From the NCBI RefSeq assembly GCF_029846635.1, contig NZ_JARVTG010000001.1, forward strand, positions 3,869,001-3,933,000: a stretch of DNA of 64,000 nt, in the 5' to 3' direction. Shown piece by piece: positions 51,022 to 60,032 of this stretch (position 1 is its first letter; each line of letters starts with the position of its first letter). This DNA is from Pokkaliibacter sp. MBI-7. Its GTDB lineage: Bacteria > Pseudomonadota > Gammaproteobacteria > Pseudomonadales > Balneatricaceae. The notes beneath the pieces were generated by a model. It did no database searches and was not told the origin of the DNA. It saw only the letters and a program-made list of their open reading frames with translations. A program made the position numbers and the translations under genes.

Positions 51022-52218
51022 TCAGGCAACCATGCCGTGCGGGTCAATCACGAATTTCTTCGCCGCGCCGCCATCGAAGTCAGCATAGCCGTCGGGCGCC
51101 TCATCAAGGGTGATGACTTTCACATTCACGGCATCGGCAATTTTGATCTTGTTGAACAGAATGGCCTGCATTAGTGGGCGGTGATACTTCATAACCGGGC
51201 ACTGGCCGGTGTGGAAAGAGTGGGACTTGGCCCAGCCCAGACCAAAGCGCATGCTCAGTGCACCCTGTTTGGCTGCCTCATCAATCGCACCCGGATCTTC
51301 GGTAACGTACAGCCCGGGAATACCAATCTGGCCACCGGCACGGGTCATCTGCATGGCAGAGTTGAGCACGGTCGCGGGGGCTTCCTTCTGGTGGTTACAG
51401 CCGCAGGCATGGGCTTCAAAACCTACGCAGTCGACAAAGGCATCGACTTCGCGCTCGCCCAGAATGGCTTCCAGCTTGTCGGCCATGTCACCTTCTTCGG
51501 TCAGGTCGATGGTTTCGCAACCAAAGCTGCGTGCCTGCTCCAGACGCTGGGCATTCATGTCACCGACGATGACGCAGGCAGCGCCCAGCAGTTGTGCCGA
51601 GGCAGCGGCGGCCAGACCTACCGGGCCCGCACCGGCGATGTAAACGGTTGAACCGGGGCCAACACCTGCGGTGACGCAGCCGTGGAAGCCGGTAGGCAGA
51701 ATGTCGGAGAGCAGCGTCAGATCACGGATTTTTTCCAGTGCCTGATCCTTGTCGGGGAATTTCAGCAGGTTGAAATCGGCATAGGGCACCATGACGAATT
51801 CCGCCTGACCACCGACCCAGCCGCCCATGTCGACGTAACCATAAGCCGCACCGGGACGGGCCGGGTTCACATTCAGGCAGATGCCAGTTTTGCCTTCCTT
51901 ACAGTTACGGCAGCGGCCGCAGGCAATGTTGAAGGGCACAGAGACCACGTCGCCGACCTTGAGAAACTCCACATCACTGCCGCATTCAATAATCTGCCCG
52001 GTAATTTCATGGCCGAGTACCAGACCGGCAGGGGCGGTCGTGCGTCCGCGCACCATGTGCTGGTCGCTACCGCAGATATTGGTGGTGATGACTTTGAGAA
52101 TGACGCCGTGGTTGCACAGACGTTTGCCCAGCGACAGGGTGGGGAACTCGATGCTGCTGACTTCTACTTTTCCAGGGCCCTGATAGACGACCCCACGGTT
52201 AGCGTGATTTGAACACAT
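51022..52218 (-). CDS. fdhA: Glutathione-independent formaldehyde dehydrogenase FdhA
   Basis: 398 aa, the same length class as Pseudomonas putida FDH. NAD+-dependent oxidation of formaldehyde to formate without a thiol cofactor. Zinc-type ADH: catalytic zinc ligands in N-I-C-G-S-D-Q-H and GHEITG, structural zinc C-G-R-C-R-N-C-K-E-G-K-T-G-I-C, Rossmann GAGPVGLAAAASA, and the family insert HACGCNHQKEAPATVLN. In glycine-betaine catabolism it removes the formaldehyde made by dimethylglycine and sarcosine demethylation. Divergent from serine dehydratase, purU and gbdR. Confidence 0.96.
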   Translation of the reverse strand: MCSNHANRGVVYQGPGKVEVSSIEFPTLSLGKRLCNHGVILKVITTNICGSDQHMVRGRTTAPAGLVLGHEITGQIIECGSDVEFLKVGDVVSVPFNIACGRCRNCKEGKTGICLNVNPARPGAAYGYVDMGGWVGGQAEFVMVPYADFNLLKFPDKDQALEKIRDLTLLSDILPTGFHGCVTAGVGPGSTVYIAGAGPVGLAAAASAQLLGAACVIVGDMNAQRLEQARSFGCETIDLTEEGDMADKLEAILGEREVDAFVDCVGFEAHACGCNHQKEAPATVLNSAMQMTRAGGQIGIPGLYVTEDPGAIDEAAKQGALSMRFGLGWAKSHSFHTGQCPVMKYHRPLMQAILFNKIKIADAVNVKVITLDEAPDGYADFDGGAAKKFVIDPHGMVA

Positions 52219-52541
52219 GCCTTAGCTCCTTGTTGTTTTAGCTGGCGGTGTGATGCATGAAGAGATGCTTCCGTGTGTATTCCCTAGGGCCGGGTCGCAC
52301 ACTGCAGTCTTCCGCTGGCCAGTCTAGGCAGTTCAAAACGTCAGCAGTTGTCTGAATGGGGCCTCGACATATCCGAGAAAGACATTCATGAGCGAGCACG
52401 ATACATCGCGCGGTTTAAGCTAACCCCATGTCGTCTACTGACATGAGCTGCTGCAGGGAGGCACAGATAATGGCGTATTGCCGCTCGTAAAAACGTTGCC
52501 GAGTTGGCCGGTTCTGGTCGGCGGCAGAATAGAGGTGAATC
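52219..52541. promoter_or_regulatory. Divergent region fdhA / serine dehydratase
   Basis: 323 nt between divergent starts. It must hold both promoters and probably GbdR sites, but I could not recognise a GbdR operator by eye. Minus-strand frames here overlap each other and lack ribosome sites. Confidence 0.4.
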
Positions 52542-53921
52542 ATGTCTATCAGCGTCTTTGATCTGTTCAAAATCGGCATCGGTCCTTCCAGCTCCCATAC
52601 CGTTGGCCCCATGCGGGCGGCGGCTGACTTTGCCGACGCCGTGCGTCAGCAAGGGCTGGTGCAGGATGTGCAGCGGCTGGAAATCCACTTGTATGGCTCA
52701 CTCAGTTCCACCGGCCGTGGCCATGCCACTGACCGTGCAGTGCTGATGGGGCTGATGGGCGAACGCCCCGATACCATCAATCCTGATTCCATCGAGCCCA
52801 GCATGCGCACCATCATCGAGCGTCGTGAGCTGGCTCTGGCGGGTCAGTGGCCTGTCGCTTTTGACTATGCACGTGATCTGATCTTTATCGACGAGCCGCT
52901 GCCCTATCATCCCAATGGTATGAGCATTGTGGCGTACGGTGCGGGTGATCAGACGCTCTATGCCAACACCTATTACTCTATCGGTGGCGGTTTTGTGGTA
53001 GATGAAGCCCAGGTTGCCTCTGGTGCAGGGGCAACGGACGACAAGGCGCTGCCTTATCCTTTTACCACCGGCGCCGAGTTGCTGCGCCTGTGTGAGCTGC
53101 ACGGCCTGCGTGTCAGCCGTCTGATGATGGAGAACGAGAAGGTCTGGCGCAGTGAGGCAGAAATCCGCAGTGGCCTGATTTCCATCTGGCATGCGATGAA
53201 GGCCTGTGTCGATCGTGGTCTGCACCAGCAGGGTATTCTGCCCGGCGGTCTTAATGTCAAACGTCGTGCTGCCAAGCTGCATGCTTCATTACGTGCTGCC
53301 AGTGGCGGCAACATCATCAGCAGTACGCTGAATGCTATGGACTGGGTCAACCTCTACGCTCTGGCGGTCAACGAGGAGAACGCGGCCGGTGGTCGCATGG
53401 TGACCGCACCCACCAACGGGGCAGCCGGCATCATCCCGGCGGTGCTGCATTACTACATGAGCTTCAAGCCCAGCGCCCAGGATGAGGATGTGATTGACTT
53501 CATGCTGGCGGCAGCGGCAGTCGGCATTCTCTGTAAGATCAATGCGTCTATCTCAGGTGCCGAAGTGGGCTGTCAGGGTGAGGTCGGCTCAGCATGCGCC
53601 ATGGCTGCAGCCGGTCTGACCGAAGTGATGGGAGGCACGCCTGAGCAGGTAGAGAACGCTGCTGAGATCGGCCTTGAGCACAACCTGGGCCTGACCTGTG
53701 ATCCGGTGGGCGGGCTGGTACAGGTGCCTTGTATCGAACGCAACGCCATAGCTGCGATGAAGGCGATCAATGCTACCCAGCTGGCGCTGCGCGGTGATGG
53801 CAGTCACTTTATTTCTCTCGACAAGGTGATTCGGACCATGCGCGAAACCGGTAAGGATATGCAGGACAAGTACAAGGAGACCTCCAAGGGAGGGCTGGCG
53901 GTCAACGCCATCGAATGCTGA
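52542..53921 (+). CDS. sdaA: L-serine ammonia-lyase, single-chain (SdaA/SdaB type)
   Basis: Deaminates L-serine to pyruvate and ammonia with an oxygen-sensitive [4Fe-4S] cluster. 459 aa (E. coli SdaA 454). Opens with MSISVFDLFKIGIGPSSSHT, the S-S-S-H-T phosphate-loop-like start of the beta domain. The cluster cysteines are expected in GAEVGCQGEVGSAC and LVQVPCIERN (about 340-400). In the betaine pathway it converts serine made from glycine into pyruvate. Same strand as purU (100 nt) and gbdR. Confidence 0.95.
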   Translation: MSISVFDLFKIGIGPSSSHTVGPMRAAADFADAVRQQGLVQDVQRLEIHLYGSLSSTGRGHATDRAVLMGLMGERPDTINPDSIEPSMRTIIERRELALAGQWPVAFDYARDLIFIDEPLPYHPNGMSIVAYGAGDQTLYANTYYSIGGGFVVDEAQVASGAGATDDKALPYPFTTGAELLRLCELHGLRVSRLMMENEKVWRSEAEIRSGLISIWHAMKACVDRGLHQQGILPGGLNVKRRAAKLHASLRAASGGNIISSTLNAMDWVNLYALAVNEENAAGGRMVTAPTNGAAGIIPAVLHYYMSFKPSAQDEDVIDFMLAAAAVGILCKINASISGAEVGCQGEVGSACAMAAAGLTEVMGGTPEQVENAAEIGLEHNLGLTCDPVGGLVQVPCIERNAIAAMKAINATQLALRGDGSHFISLDKVIRTMRETGKDMQDKYKETSKGGLAVNAIEC

Positions 53922-54021
53922 TGAGTGCTGTCCGGTGCGTCGTGCACCGAGGCTGAATGCCTCAACAGAATAATGATAAAAGCCGGCGTTTAACGTCGGC
54001 ATGCAGCAAGAGGAAACGGCT

Positions 54022-54888
54022 ATGCAGCCAGAAAGCAACACCTGGATCCTGACCGCCCACTGCGAAAGTCGCCTGGGTACGGTCGATGCGCTGACCGCCT
54101 ATCTGCGTCGCACCGGTAACTACATTACCGAACTGAACTCCTTTGATGACCGTCTGGCCAGTCGTTTCTTCATTCGTGCAGTGTTTCGCAGCAGTGACAG
54201 CCAGTTTGACGAGCAGGTATTTCGCGAAGGGTTTGCCGAGCAGGCTGAACCCTTTGCCATGGAGTGGAGCCTGACTCCGGTTCATCATCGCACCAAGGTG
54301 GTGATCATGGTGTCCAAATACGATCACTGTCTGAATGATCTGCTGTACCGTTACCGCACTGGCCACCTGCCGATCGAGATTACGGCCATCATTTCCAATC
54401 ACCCCGACCTGCGCGGACTGGCCGACTGGCACGGCATTCCTTACTACCATTTCCCCATCACCCCTGAGACCAAGCTGAAGCAGGAGAATCAGGTGTGGGA
54501 CTGTATTCAGCAGGCGGGGGCGGAACTGGTGGTGTTGGCCCGCTATATGCAAGTACTTTCTCCGGCTATGTGTGAACGACTGGACGGCTGGGCTATCAAC
54601 ATCCATCACTCTCTGCTTCCCGGATTCAAGGGCGCGCGCCCCTACCATCAGGCCTATGAAAAAGGCGTCAAGCTGGTAGGTGCAACGGCCCACTATGTGA
54701 ATAACGCCCTCGATGAAGGGCCGATTATCACGCAGGGGGTGCAGGCGGTGGACCATGCCCACTATCCGGAAGATCTGGTAGCCAAGGGGCAGGATATCGA
54801 ATGTATTACGCTGGCCAGAGCGGTGAGTTACCACATTGAGAAGCGTGTATTCCTGCACGGGAACCGTACTGTGGTATTCCCCAGCTAG
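54022..54888 (+). CDS. purU: Formyltetrahydrofolate deformylase PurU
   Basis: Hydrolyses 10-formyl-THF to formate and THF, balancing one-carbon pools. 288 aa from ATG 54022 with AAGAGGAAA upstream; the ATG at 54001 lacks a site. N-terminal ACT domain (about 5-85: ILTAHCESRLGTVDALTAYL) and C-terminal formyltransferase fold with INIHHSLLPGFKGARPYHQAYEKG (catalytic N, H, with D in ALDEGPIITQ). In Pseudomonas purU sits with the sox/betaine genes, as here. Confidence 0.95.
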   Translation: MQPESNTWILTAHCESRLGTVDALTAYLRRTGNYITELNSFDDRLASRFFIRAVFRSSDSQFDEQVFREGFAEQAEPFAMEWSLTPVHHRTKVVIMVSKYDHCLNDLLYRYRTGHLPIEITAIISNHPDLRGLADWHGIPYYHFPITPETKLKQENQVWDCIQQAGAELVVLARYMQVLSPAMCERLDGWAINIHHSLLPGFKGARPYHQAYEKGVKLVGATAHYVNNALDEGPIITQGVQAVDHAHYPEDLVAKGQDIECITLARAVSYHIEKRVFLHGNRTVVFPS

Positions 54889-55180
54889 GCAGAGCTTGCC
54901 CTGCAGTGAAGCAGGCGGTTACGGTGAGGTAATCGCTGCTGCACTGCAGGATTGCATTCGAAGTAAACAAGGTTAAATTGGTTGTTCGGGTGGTGTTCAA
55001 CGCAGCCGCCTTTCACCTCAGCCCCTAAATCGCTGCCGTCCGGGAAACCACGGCACATGCTGAAAATAACAACAACACGGCCACAGGTGCAGTGCACCTG
55101 ACACAGAGGGAACACATGGACGGGTACCGACTCCCGGCGCAATGGTTCCTGCAAGATCGTGATTGGGGAGACCATTTAAG
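54889..55180. other. 292-nt intergenic with inverted repeat, upstream of gbdR
   Basis: CCTGCAGTG (from 54900) and CACTGCAGG (to about 54949) form 9-bp inverted arms about 30 nt apart just after purU, a possible weak terminator without a T tract. The right part holds the gbdR promoter, not identified by consensus. Confidence 0.35.
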
Positions 55181-56293
55181 ATGACCGCAACACCCTATAA
55201 CCGTGGCAATCAGCCCACTACCCGTGCACTGGGCTTCCTGCTGCTGGACCATTTCACCATGATTTCTCTGGCATCGGCCATTGAGCCGCTGCGCATGGCT
55301 AACCAGCTTTCCGGCAAGGAGTTGTATCGCTGGCACACCCTCAGTCTGGATGGTAAAGCCGTTTCCGCCAGTGACGGTATTCAGGTCAACCCCGACGCCA
55401 GCATTCAGGACCATCCTTCCCATGACACCATCATCGTCTGTGGCGGCGTCAACATTACTCGCAGCTATACCCGTCAGCATCTGCAATGGCTGCAGTCACA
55501 GGCACGCAAGGGGATTACCCTGGGCGCCATCTGTACTGGAAGTTACGTACTGGGTGCAGCAGGTGTACTGGACAATTACGAGTGCAGTATTCACTGGGAA
55601 ACCATTTCTACCCTGAAAGAGGCCTTCCCCAAGATCAACACGACCAACCGTGTATTTACCCATGACCGCGACCGTCTGACCTGTACCGGTGGTGTGGCAC
55701 CCATGGATATGATGCTGAGCCTGATTCAGCGCCAGCATGGTCATGCGTTGGCGGGGGCGATCTCCGAGATGTTCATGTACGAACGTATTCGCAGCACTGA
55801 AGATCAGCAGCGTATTCCTCTGCGCCATATGCTCGGTACGGCACAGCCCAAACTGGTCGAGATCGTGATGCTGATGGAAGCCAATCTGGAAGAGCCCATC
55901 GGGCTGGATGAACTGGCCAGTTATGTGGGGGTATCGCGTCGTCAGTTAGAACGTCTGTTCCAAAAATACCTGGACTGCTCCCCCTCACGTTACTATCTGA
56001 AACTCCGCCTCAATCGCGCCCATCAGCTGCTGAAGCAGACCTCCATGTCAATCATTGAAGTGGCGGCTGCCTGTGGATTTGTCTCCACACCGCATTTCAG
56101 CAAATCCTATCGGGAATTCTTTGGCGTGCCACCTCGTGATGCCCGTCATGTGGTGCAGCGTCATCAGTCACAGGCGCTGACCGGCAAGCTCAATGGCATT
56201 GGTCTGGAACATCGCGAGTTTGCTGCCAACGCCATGCTGGCATTGTCTGAAGCGCAGGCAGAGCCCACCTATGGTTCTGTTGCGGTGAATTAA
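55181..56293 (+). CDS. gbdR: GbdR-like AraC/GlxA-family activator of glycine-betaine catabolism
   Basis: 370 aa from ATG 55181, with GGGGAG 10 nt upstream; a TTG at 55163 is less likely. An N-terminal DJ-1/PfpI-like amidotransferase fold (about 15-185: GFLLLDHFTMISLASAIEPLRMAN, GAICTGSYVLGAAGVL) senses the ligand. The C-terminal AraC domain (about 230-325) has two HTH motifs, LDELASYVGVSRRQLERLFQ and IIEVAAACGFVSTPHFSKSYRE. P. aeruginosa GbdR responds to glycine betaine and dimethylglycine and activates gbc, dgc, sox, sda, fdhA and purU genes; neighbours here are exactly such targets. Confidence 0.92.
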   Translation: MTATPYNRGNQPTTRALGFLLLDHFTMISLASAIEPLRMANQLSGKELYRWHTLSLDGKAVSASDGIQVNPDASIQDHPSHDTIIVCGGVNITRSYTRQHLQWLQSQARKGITLGAICTGSYVLGAAGVLDNYECSIHWETISTLKEAFPKINTTNRVFTHDRDRLTCTGGVAPMDMMLSLIQRQHGHALAGAISEMFMYERIRSTEDQQRIPLRHMLGTAQPKLVEIVMLMEANLEEPIGLDELASYVGVSRRQLERLFQKYLDCSPSRYYLKLRLNRAHQLLKQTSMSIIEVAAACGFVSTPHFSKSYREFFGVPPRDARHVVQRHQSQALTGKLNGIGLEHREFAANAMLALSEAQAEPTYGSVAVN

Positions 56294-56325
56294 TCAGCAG
56301 GAAAGCGCACTGCAGGTTCAAACCA

Positions 56326-56361
56326 AAAGCCGGAGTGATGATCAGTCACTCCGGCTTTTTT
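56326..56361. terminator. Bidirectional terminator between gbdR and chemoreceptor gene
   Basis: AAAGCCGGAGTGA (56326-56338) and TCACTCCGGCTTT (56346-56358) form a 13-bp perfect stem with A and T flanks, between convergent genes. Confidence 0.92.
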
Positions 56362-56384
56362 ATTGGCGTTTTCTCTGCCTGAAG

Positions 56385-58373
56385 TCAGAAGTGGAAATAC
56401 CCCAGCAGCTGCTTCTGCTGTCTGGCCATTTGCATCAGGACCTGGCCACTGCTGGCAGTCTGTTCAGCACCACTGGCAGTGTGCTCGGTGTATTCGTTGA
56501 TATGGTTGATGCTGCGGCTGATTTCCTGGGCGGTTGAGCTCTGCTGCTCAGTGGCGCTGGCAATCTGGATGTTCATTTCACGGATGACCTGAATCGCCCG
56601 GTCCATATCTTCCAGCGCCTGCTCAGCATGCCCAGCCGCGCCGACACATTGCTCCGTTTTGCTCTGGCTGGTCTGCATTACAGTGACCACTTCCCTGGTC
56701 ATCGCCTGCATCTGCTCAATCATCTGCTGAATTTCACCCGTCGAACTTTGGGTGCGGGTCGCCAGAGAACGCACCTCATCGGCGACGACGGCAAAGCCAC
56801 GGCCCTGTTCACCCGCTCGCGCTGCTTCGATGGCCGCGTTCAGTGCCAGCAGGTTGGTCTGCTCAGCAATATTGCGGATGGCGTCAATGATGCTGTCGAT
56901 CTTCTGGCTGTAGCCGTCAAGGCGGCTGGTGACCTCGTAGGCATGCTGAATCTGCTCGGCCTGACCACGAATGTTACTGACGGTCTCTTCAATACTGCTG
57001 CGCATTTCCTGCCGTAGCTGGTCACTGCTGGTTACCGCCTCCAGAGTGTCCTGTGCACGATGGGCTACCTCCTGTACCGACGCTTCCATTTCCGTCATGG
57101 CTGACGCGGTCGAGGTCAGCTGTACTTTCTGCTCATTCACAGCCTGAGTGGTGCTGTTGCTGATCTGGGCGTTGCTCTCGGAAGATTGCGCCAGGGTCTC
57201 GGCTGAATTAGCCAGCTCGCTCAGGGTGCGGCTCAGGGTCTGATTGAGTTCATTCAGATAGCGGCCAAGCTCGGCAAACTCATCCTTACTGGTGCTGTTG
57301 AACTGTACCCGCAGATCGCCCTTGGTCATCTTGATCAGGGCGTCACGGAAGCGTGCCAGAGGGCGCTTGATGCTGAAGGCGACCCACAGGCCGATCAGCA
57401 GGGCGACGGCAATGGCAAACAGTGCGATGCCCAGCAGAATGCTTTCACTGGTGGTGATGGTCTGATGCGCCTGCTGCTTGGCCTGATCCAGCGTAGCCAG
57501 GGTAGCGCTGCTGAACTGGCCGATGGTGTCCAGGGTGGCCTTGATGGCTGTTGATGCGGCAGTGGTCTGGCTATCAATCTGGCTGGCCAGATCGACCTGT
57601 TTGACGAACAGCTGGAACAGGCCATTGGCATCACCGGCGCTGGTAATGATGGGGTTGGCCATGATGGCGGCAGACTTGGCCTTGTCGCTGTCGACGGTCG
57701 CGAGCTGATCAAGGCGCTGCTTGATCGTGCGGTCCTGATATTTTACCGCCCGGGTCAGACGTTTGACGTCCTGATTGATCTGGAAGGCCTTGTAGCCACT
57801 GACCACCTTGCTGACTTCGCGCAACAGGCCCGCGGCCTGATTCTGGGCATTGCCAGTGGGGTTATCAGCAATGAACTTGTTGAGGAACTCCACCAGCTGA
57901 TCACCCTTGGTCATGACATCTTCCTGCTGGGCCTTGATCTGCTGGTCGACACTTAGTTTTTGCAGGTGCAGCTCGGTCAGCTGGCTGGCGAGCTGGACAT
58001 AGCCTGCGGTGGAAGCGCTGATCTGCGCCAGCAAGTCCGTCAGCGAACTGTCTGTGTTGCTGCCAAGCAGAGGAGGAATCTGTCCCAGCTGGGTCTGCAG
58101 CGTCTGAATATTGCCATCAAAGCTGCTTTTGCCCGCGTTGACCTCATCGCTGTTGCGATTGATCAGCAGTCCAAGCAAATCCTGGTTGGCACGCAGCAGC
58201 GTCGCATTCATATCACTGGCGGCCTGGTTCAGGGGCAGGGTTTCACCGGTCACCATATCCAGCTTGCTGCTGACGCCGTGAATGCCTTTATAGCTGGTGG
58301 CGACGATGGTGAGTAGCAAAAGAACAAGCAGGGTAAACCCACCGATGACACGTTGCAGGATGCTCAGAGGCAT
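56385..58373 (-). CDS. Methyl-accepting chemotaxis protein
   Basis: 662 aa. TM1 at about 8-28, a long all-helical periplasmic domain (about 29-305) that looks like the helical bimodular (HBM) type, TM2 near 310-335, HAMP, and a cytoplasmic signalling hairpin with the conserved tip EQTNLLALNAAIEAARAGEQGRGFAVVADEVR around 500-530. No C-terminal NWETF-like pentapeptide for CheR. HBM domains in Pseudomonas bind TCA intermediates or polyamines; the ligand here is not decidable. Alone on its strand. Confidence 0.93.
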   Translation of the reverse strand: MPLSILQRVIGGFTLLVLLLLTIVATSYKGIHGVSSKLDMVTGETLPLNQAASDMNATLLRANQDLLGLLINRNSDEVNAGKSSFDGNIQTLQTQLGQIPPLLGSNTDSSLTDLLAQISASTAGYVQLASQLTELHLQKLSVDQQIKAQQEDVMTKGDQLVEFLNKFIADNPTGNAQNQAAGLLREVSKVVSGYKAFQINQDVKRLTRAVKYQDRTIKQRLDQLATVDSDKAKSAAIMANPIITSAGDANGLFQLFVKQVDLASQIDSQTTAASTAIKATLDTIGQFSSATLATLDQAKQQAHQTITTSESILLGIALFAIAVALLIGLWVAFSIKRPLARFRDALIKMTKGDLRVQFNSTSKDEFAELGRYLNELNQTLSRTLSELANSAETLAQSSESNAQISNSTTQAVNEQKVQLTSTASAMTEMEASVQEVAHRAQDTLEAVTSSDQLRQEMRSSIEETVSNIRGQAEQIQHAYEVTSRLDGYSQKIDSIIDAIRNIAEQTNLLALNAAIEAARAGEQGRGFAVVADEVRSLATRTQSSTGEIQQMIEQMQAMTREVVTVMQTSQSKTEQCVGAAGHAEQALEDMDRAIQVIREMNIQIASATEQQSSTAQEISRSINHINEYTEHTASGAEQTASSGQVLMQMARQQKQLLGYFHF

Positions 58374-58853
58374 GATGCGATCCTCATTTCTGCGCTGCGG
58401 GGTCTCCAGGCATGTCTGGGTGATGCGTGGGTTAGCCAGCAGCTAGTTTTTATTATCAATATCGAGGTTCTTGCTGGAGTTCAGAGCAACTCCGGTCTTC
58501 AGTATTCGCGTTGCCCGCACCGTTTTTGGGTTCCGTCCGGGTAGGGCAGTCTCACAGGCGGTGAGATGAGTTCTACAGGGGGCCAACAACGCTGAATGGT
58601 CCACGGGGCCTTTGCAGTTCCTGCTTTCATTCATGCCTTCCTGCTGCTGATCTGCGTGATGGCGTTTGCCACCCCGGTGCGAAAGGCCATCCTGACCAGT
58701 AAAGAGTCTAGCTAACAAATACGCAGTGCTGTGCGTCTGAGTGACGCGCAAAGATGACAGTTCCGCACCACATGGCTCCGGGGGGGGGGGCCGGTTTGCT
58801 GCCATGCCTGTGCAGCGTGGGTGGCCTGTCAATCACAGACCACCCTTGCAGCG
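58374..58853. other. 480-nt intergenic with an 11-G tract
   Basis: Between the chemoreceptor start and the iolG stop, both on the minus strand. Holds the chemoreceptor promoter. An uninterrupted run of 11 G occurs at 58780-58790. A 129-codon minus-strand frame reading through that tract is not convincing. No terminator seen for iolG. Confidence 0.45.
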
Positions 58854-59840
58854 TTACAGTTTTACCGCTTTGCCTGTTTCCAGAGAGGCAATGCAGGCCT
58901 CTGCCAGTTCCAGTGCACGGATACCGTCACGGATGCCGGTCAGCGGGGTGCTGCCCGACACTATGGCATCGACGAAGTCCTGCAGCTCATTACGGTAGGC
59001 ATCGGCGTAGCGCTCCAGGAAGAAGTGCAGTGGCTTGTCGCTGACCACGCCTGGCTCACCGGCGAAGGTAACGGTGGTAGGAGTGTGGTTACCGGCCTGC
59101 AGCATGCCCTGGCTGCCGAACACTTCGATACGCTGGTCGTAACCATAAACGGCGCGGCGGCTGTTGCTGATCTGGCACATACGGCCGCTGGCGGTCTTCA
59201 GTGTCACCATGGCGGAGTCCACATCGCCTGCCGCGCCAATGGCGGGGTCGACCAGATTGCTGGCAGTGGCGAACACTTCAACGGGCTCCTCGCCCAGCAG
59301 CCAGCGGGCGATGTCCAGATCGTGAATCATCATGTCACGGAACAGACCACCGGAAACTTTGATGTAGCTGACGGGGGGGGGGCTGGGGTCACGGCTGGTG
59401 ATGATGACCTGTTCCAGATTGCCAATCTTGCCATTGCTCATGGCCTGCTGCAGAGCGCGGAAACTGGGGTCGTAGCGACGGTTGAAGCCCAGTGAGCAGG
59501 GTACGCCGGCGGCGTTGACGATAGTCTCGCAGCTGCGGGCACGTTCCAGATCCAGATCGACAGGCTTCTCACAGAAAATGGCTTTGCCTGCTTTGGCCGA
59601 CGCTTCGATCAGATCAGCATGGGTGTCGGTTGAGCTGGCGATGATGACGGCATTGACGGCCGGGTCTGCCAGTGCTTCTTCAACCGAGGTGACGGTGGCA
59701 CCGAGCTCAGCTGCCAGCTGGGCGGCAAACTGCTGGTTGACGTCAACCACGTAGCGGATGCGTGCCTGTGGATGTGCAGCGACATTGCGGCCATGAATGG
59801 AGCCGATGCGACCGGCGCCAAATAAGACGAACTCAAGCAT
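58854..59840 (-). CDS. iolG: Inositol 2-dehydrogenase IolG
   Basis: Oxidises myo-inositol to scyllo-inosose with NAD+. 328 aa, usual length. Rossmann fold G-A-G-R-I-G at 8-13, the E-K-P motif at 91-93 and the catalytic H-D-L-D at 173-176 (GGLFRDMMIHDLDIARW). GGAG lies 6 nt before the ATG. The proline triplet at 154-156 (SRDPSPPPVSYIKVSGG) is coded by a run of ten C (ten G on the plus strand, 59373-59382), a slippage-prone site. Next to an RpiR-type regulator on the same strand. Confidence 0.92.
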   Translation of the reverse strand: MLEFVLFGAGRIGSIHGRNVAAHPQARIRYVVDVNQQFAAQLAAELGATVTSVEEALADPAVNAVIIASSTDTHADLIEASAKAGKAIFCEKPVDLDLERARSCETIVNAAGVPCSLGFNRRYDPSFRALQQAMSNGKIGNLEQVIITSRDPSPPPVSYIKVSGGLFRDMMIHDLDIARWLLGEEPVEVFATASNLVDPAIGAAGDVDSAMVTLKTASGRMCQISNSRRAVYGYDQRIEVFGSQGMLQAGNHTPTTVTFAGEPGVVSDKPLHFFLERYADAYRNELQDFVDAIVSGSTPLTGIRDGIRALELAEACIASLETGKAVKL

Positions 59841-60032
59841 GTTGTTCTCCGTAATTCCGGCGAGGCCGGGTCAAAGTGATGCGAATCAGTGAAGCGTCAG
59901 CGGGCTGGGCTTCGTTATTGTTCTTGTTGGGCCAGACCGGTAGTGGCCGGTCTGGGATTCTTGTCAGGGAGGCTGTCGCCAGGCAGAGCACAGCGCTCCC
60001 TGTTGTTCGCTGTAACGTTAGGTGTAACCCTG

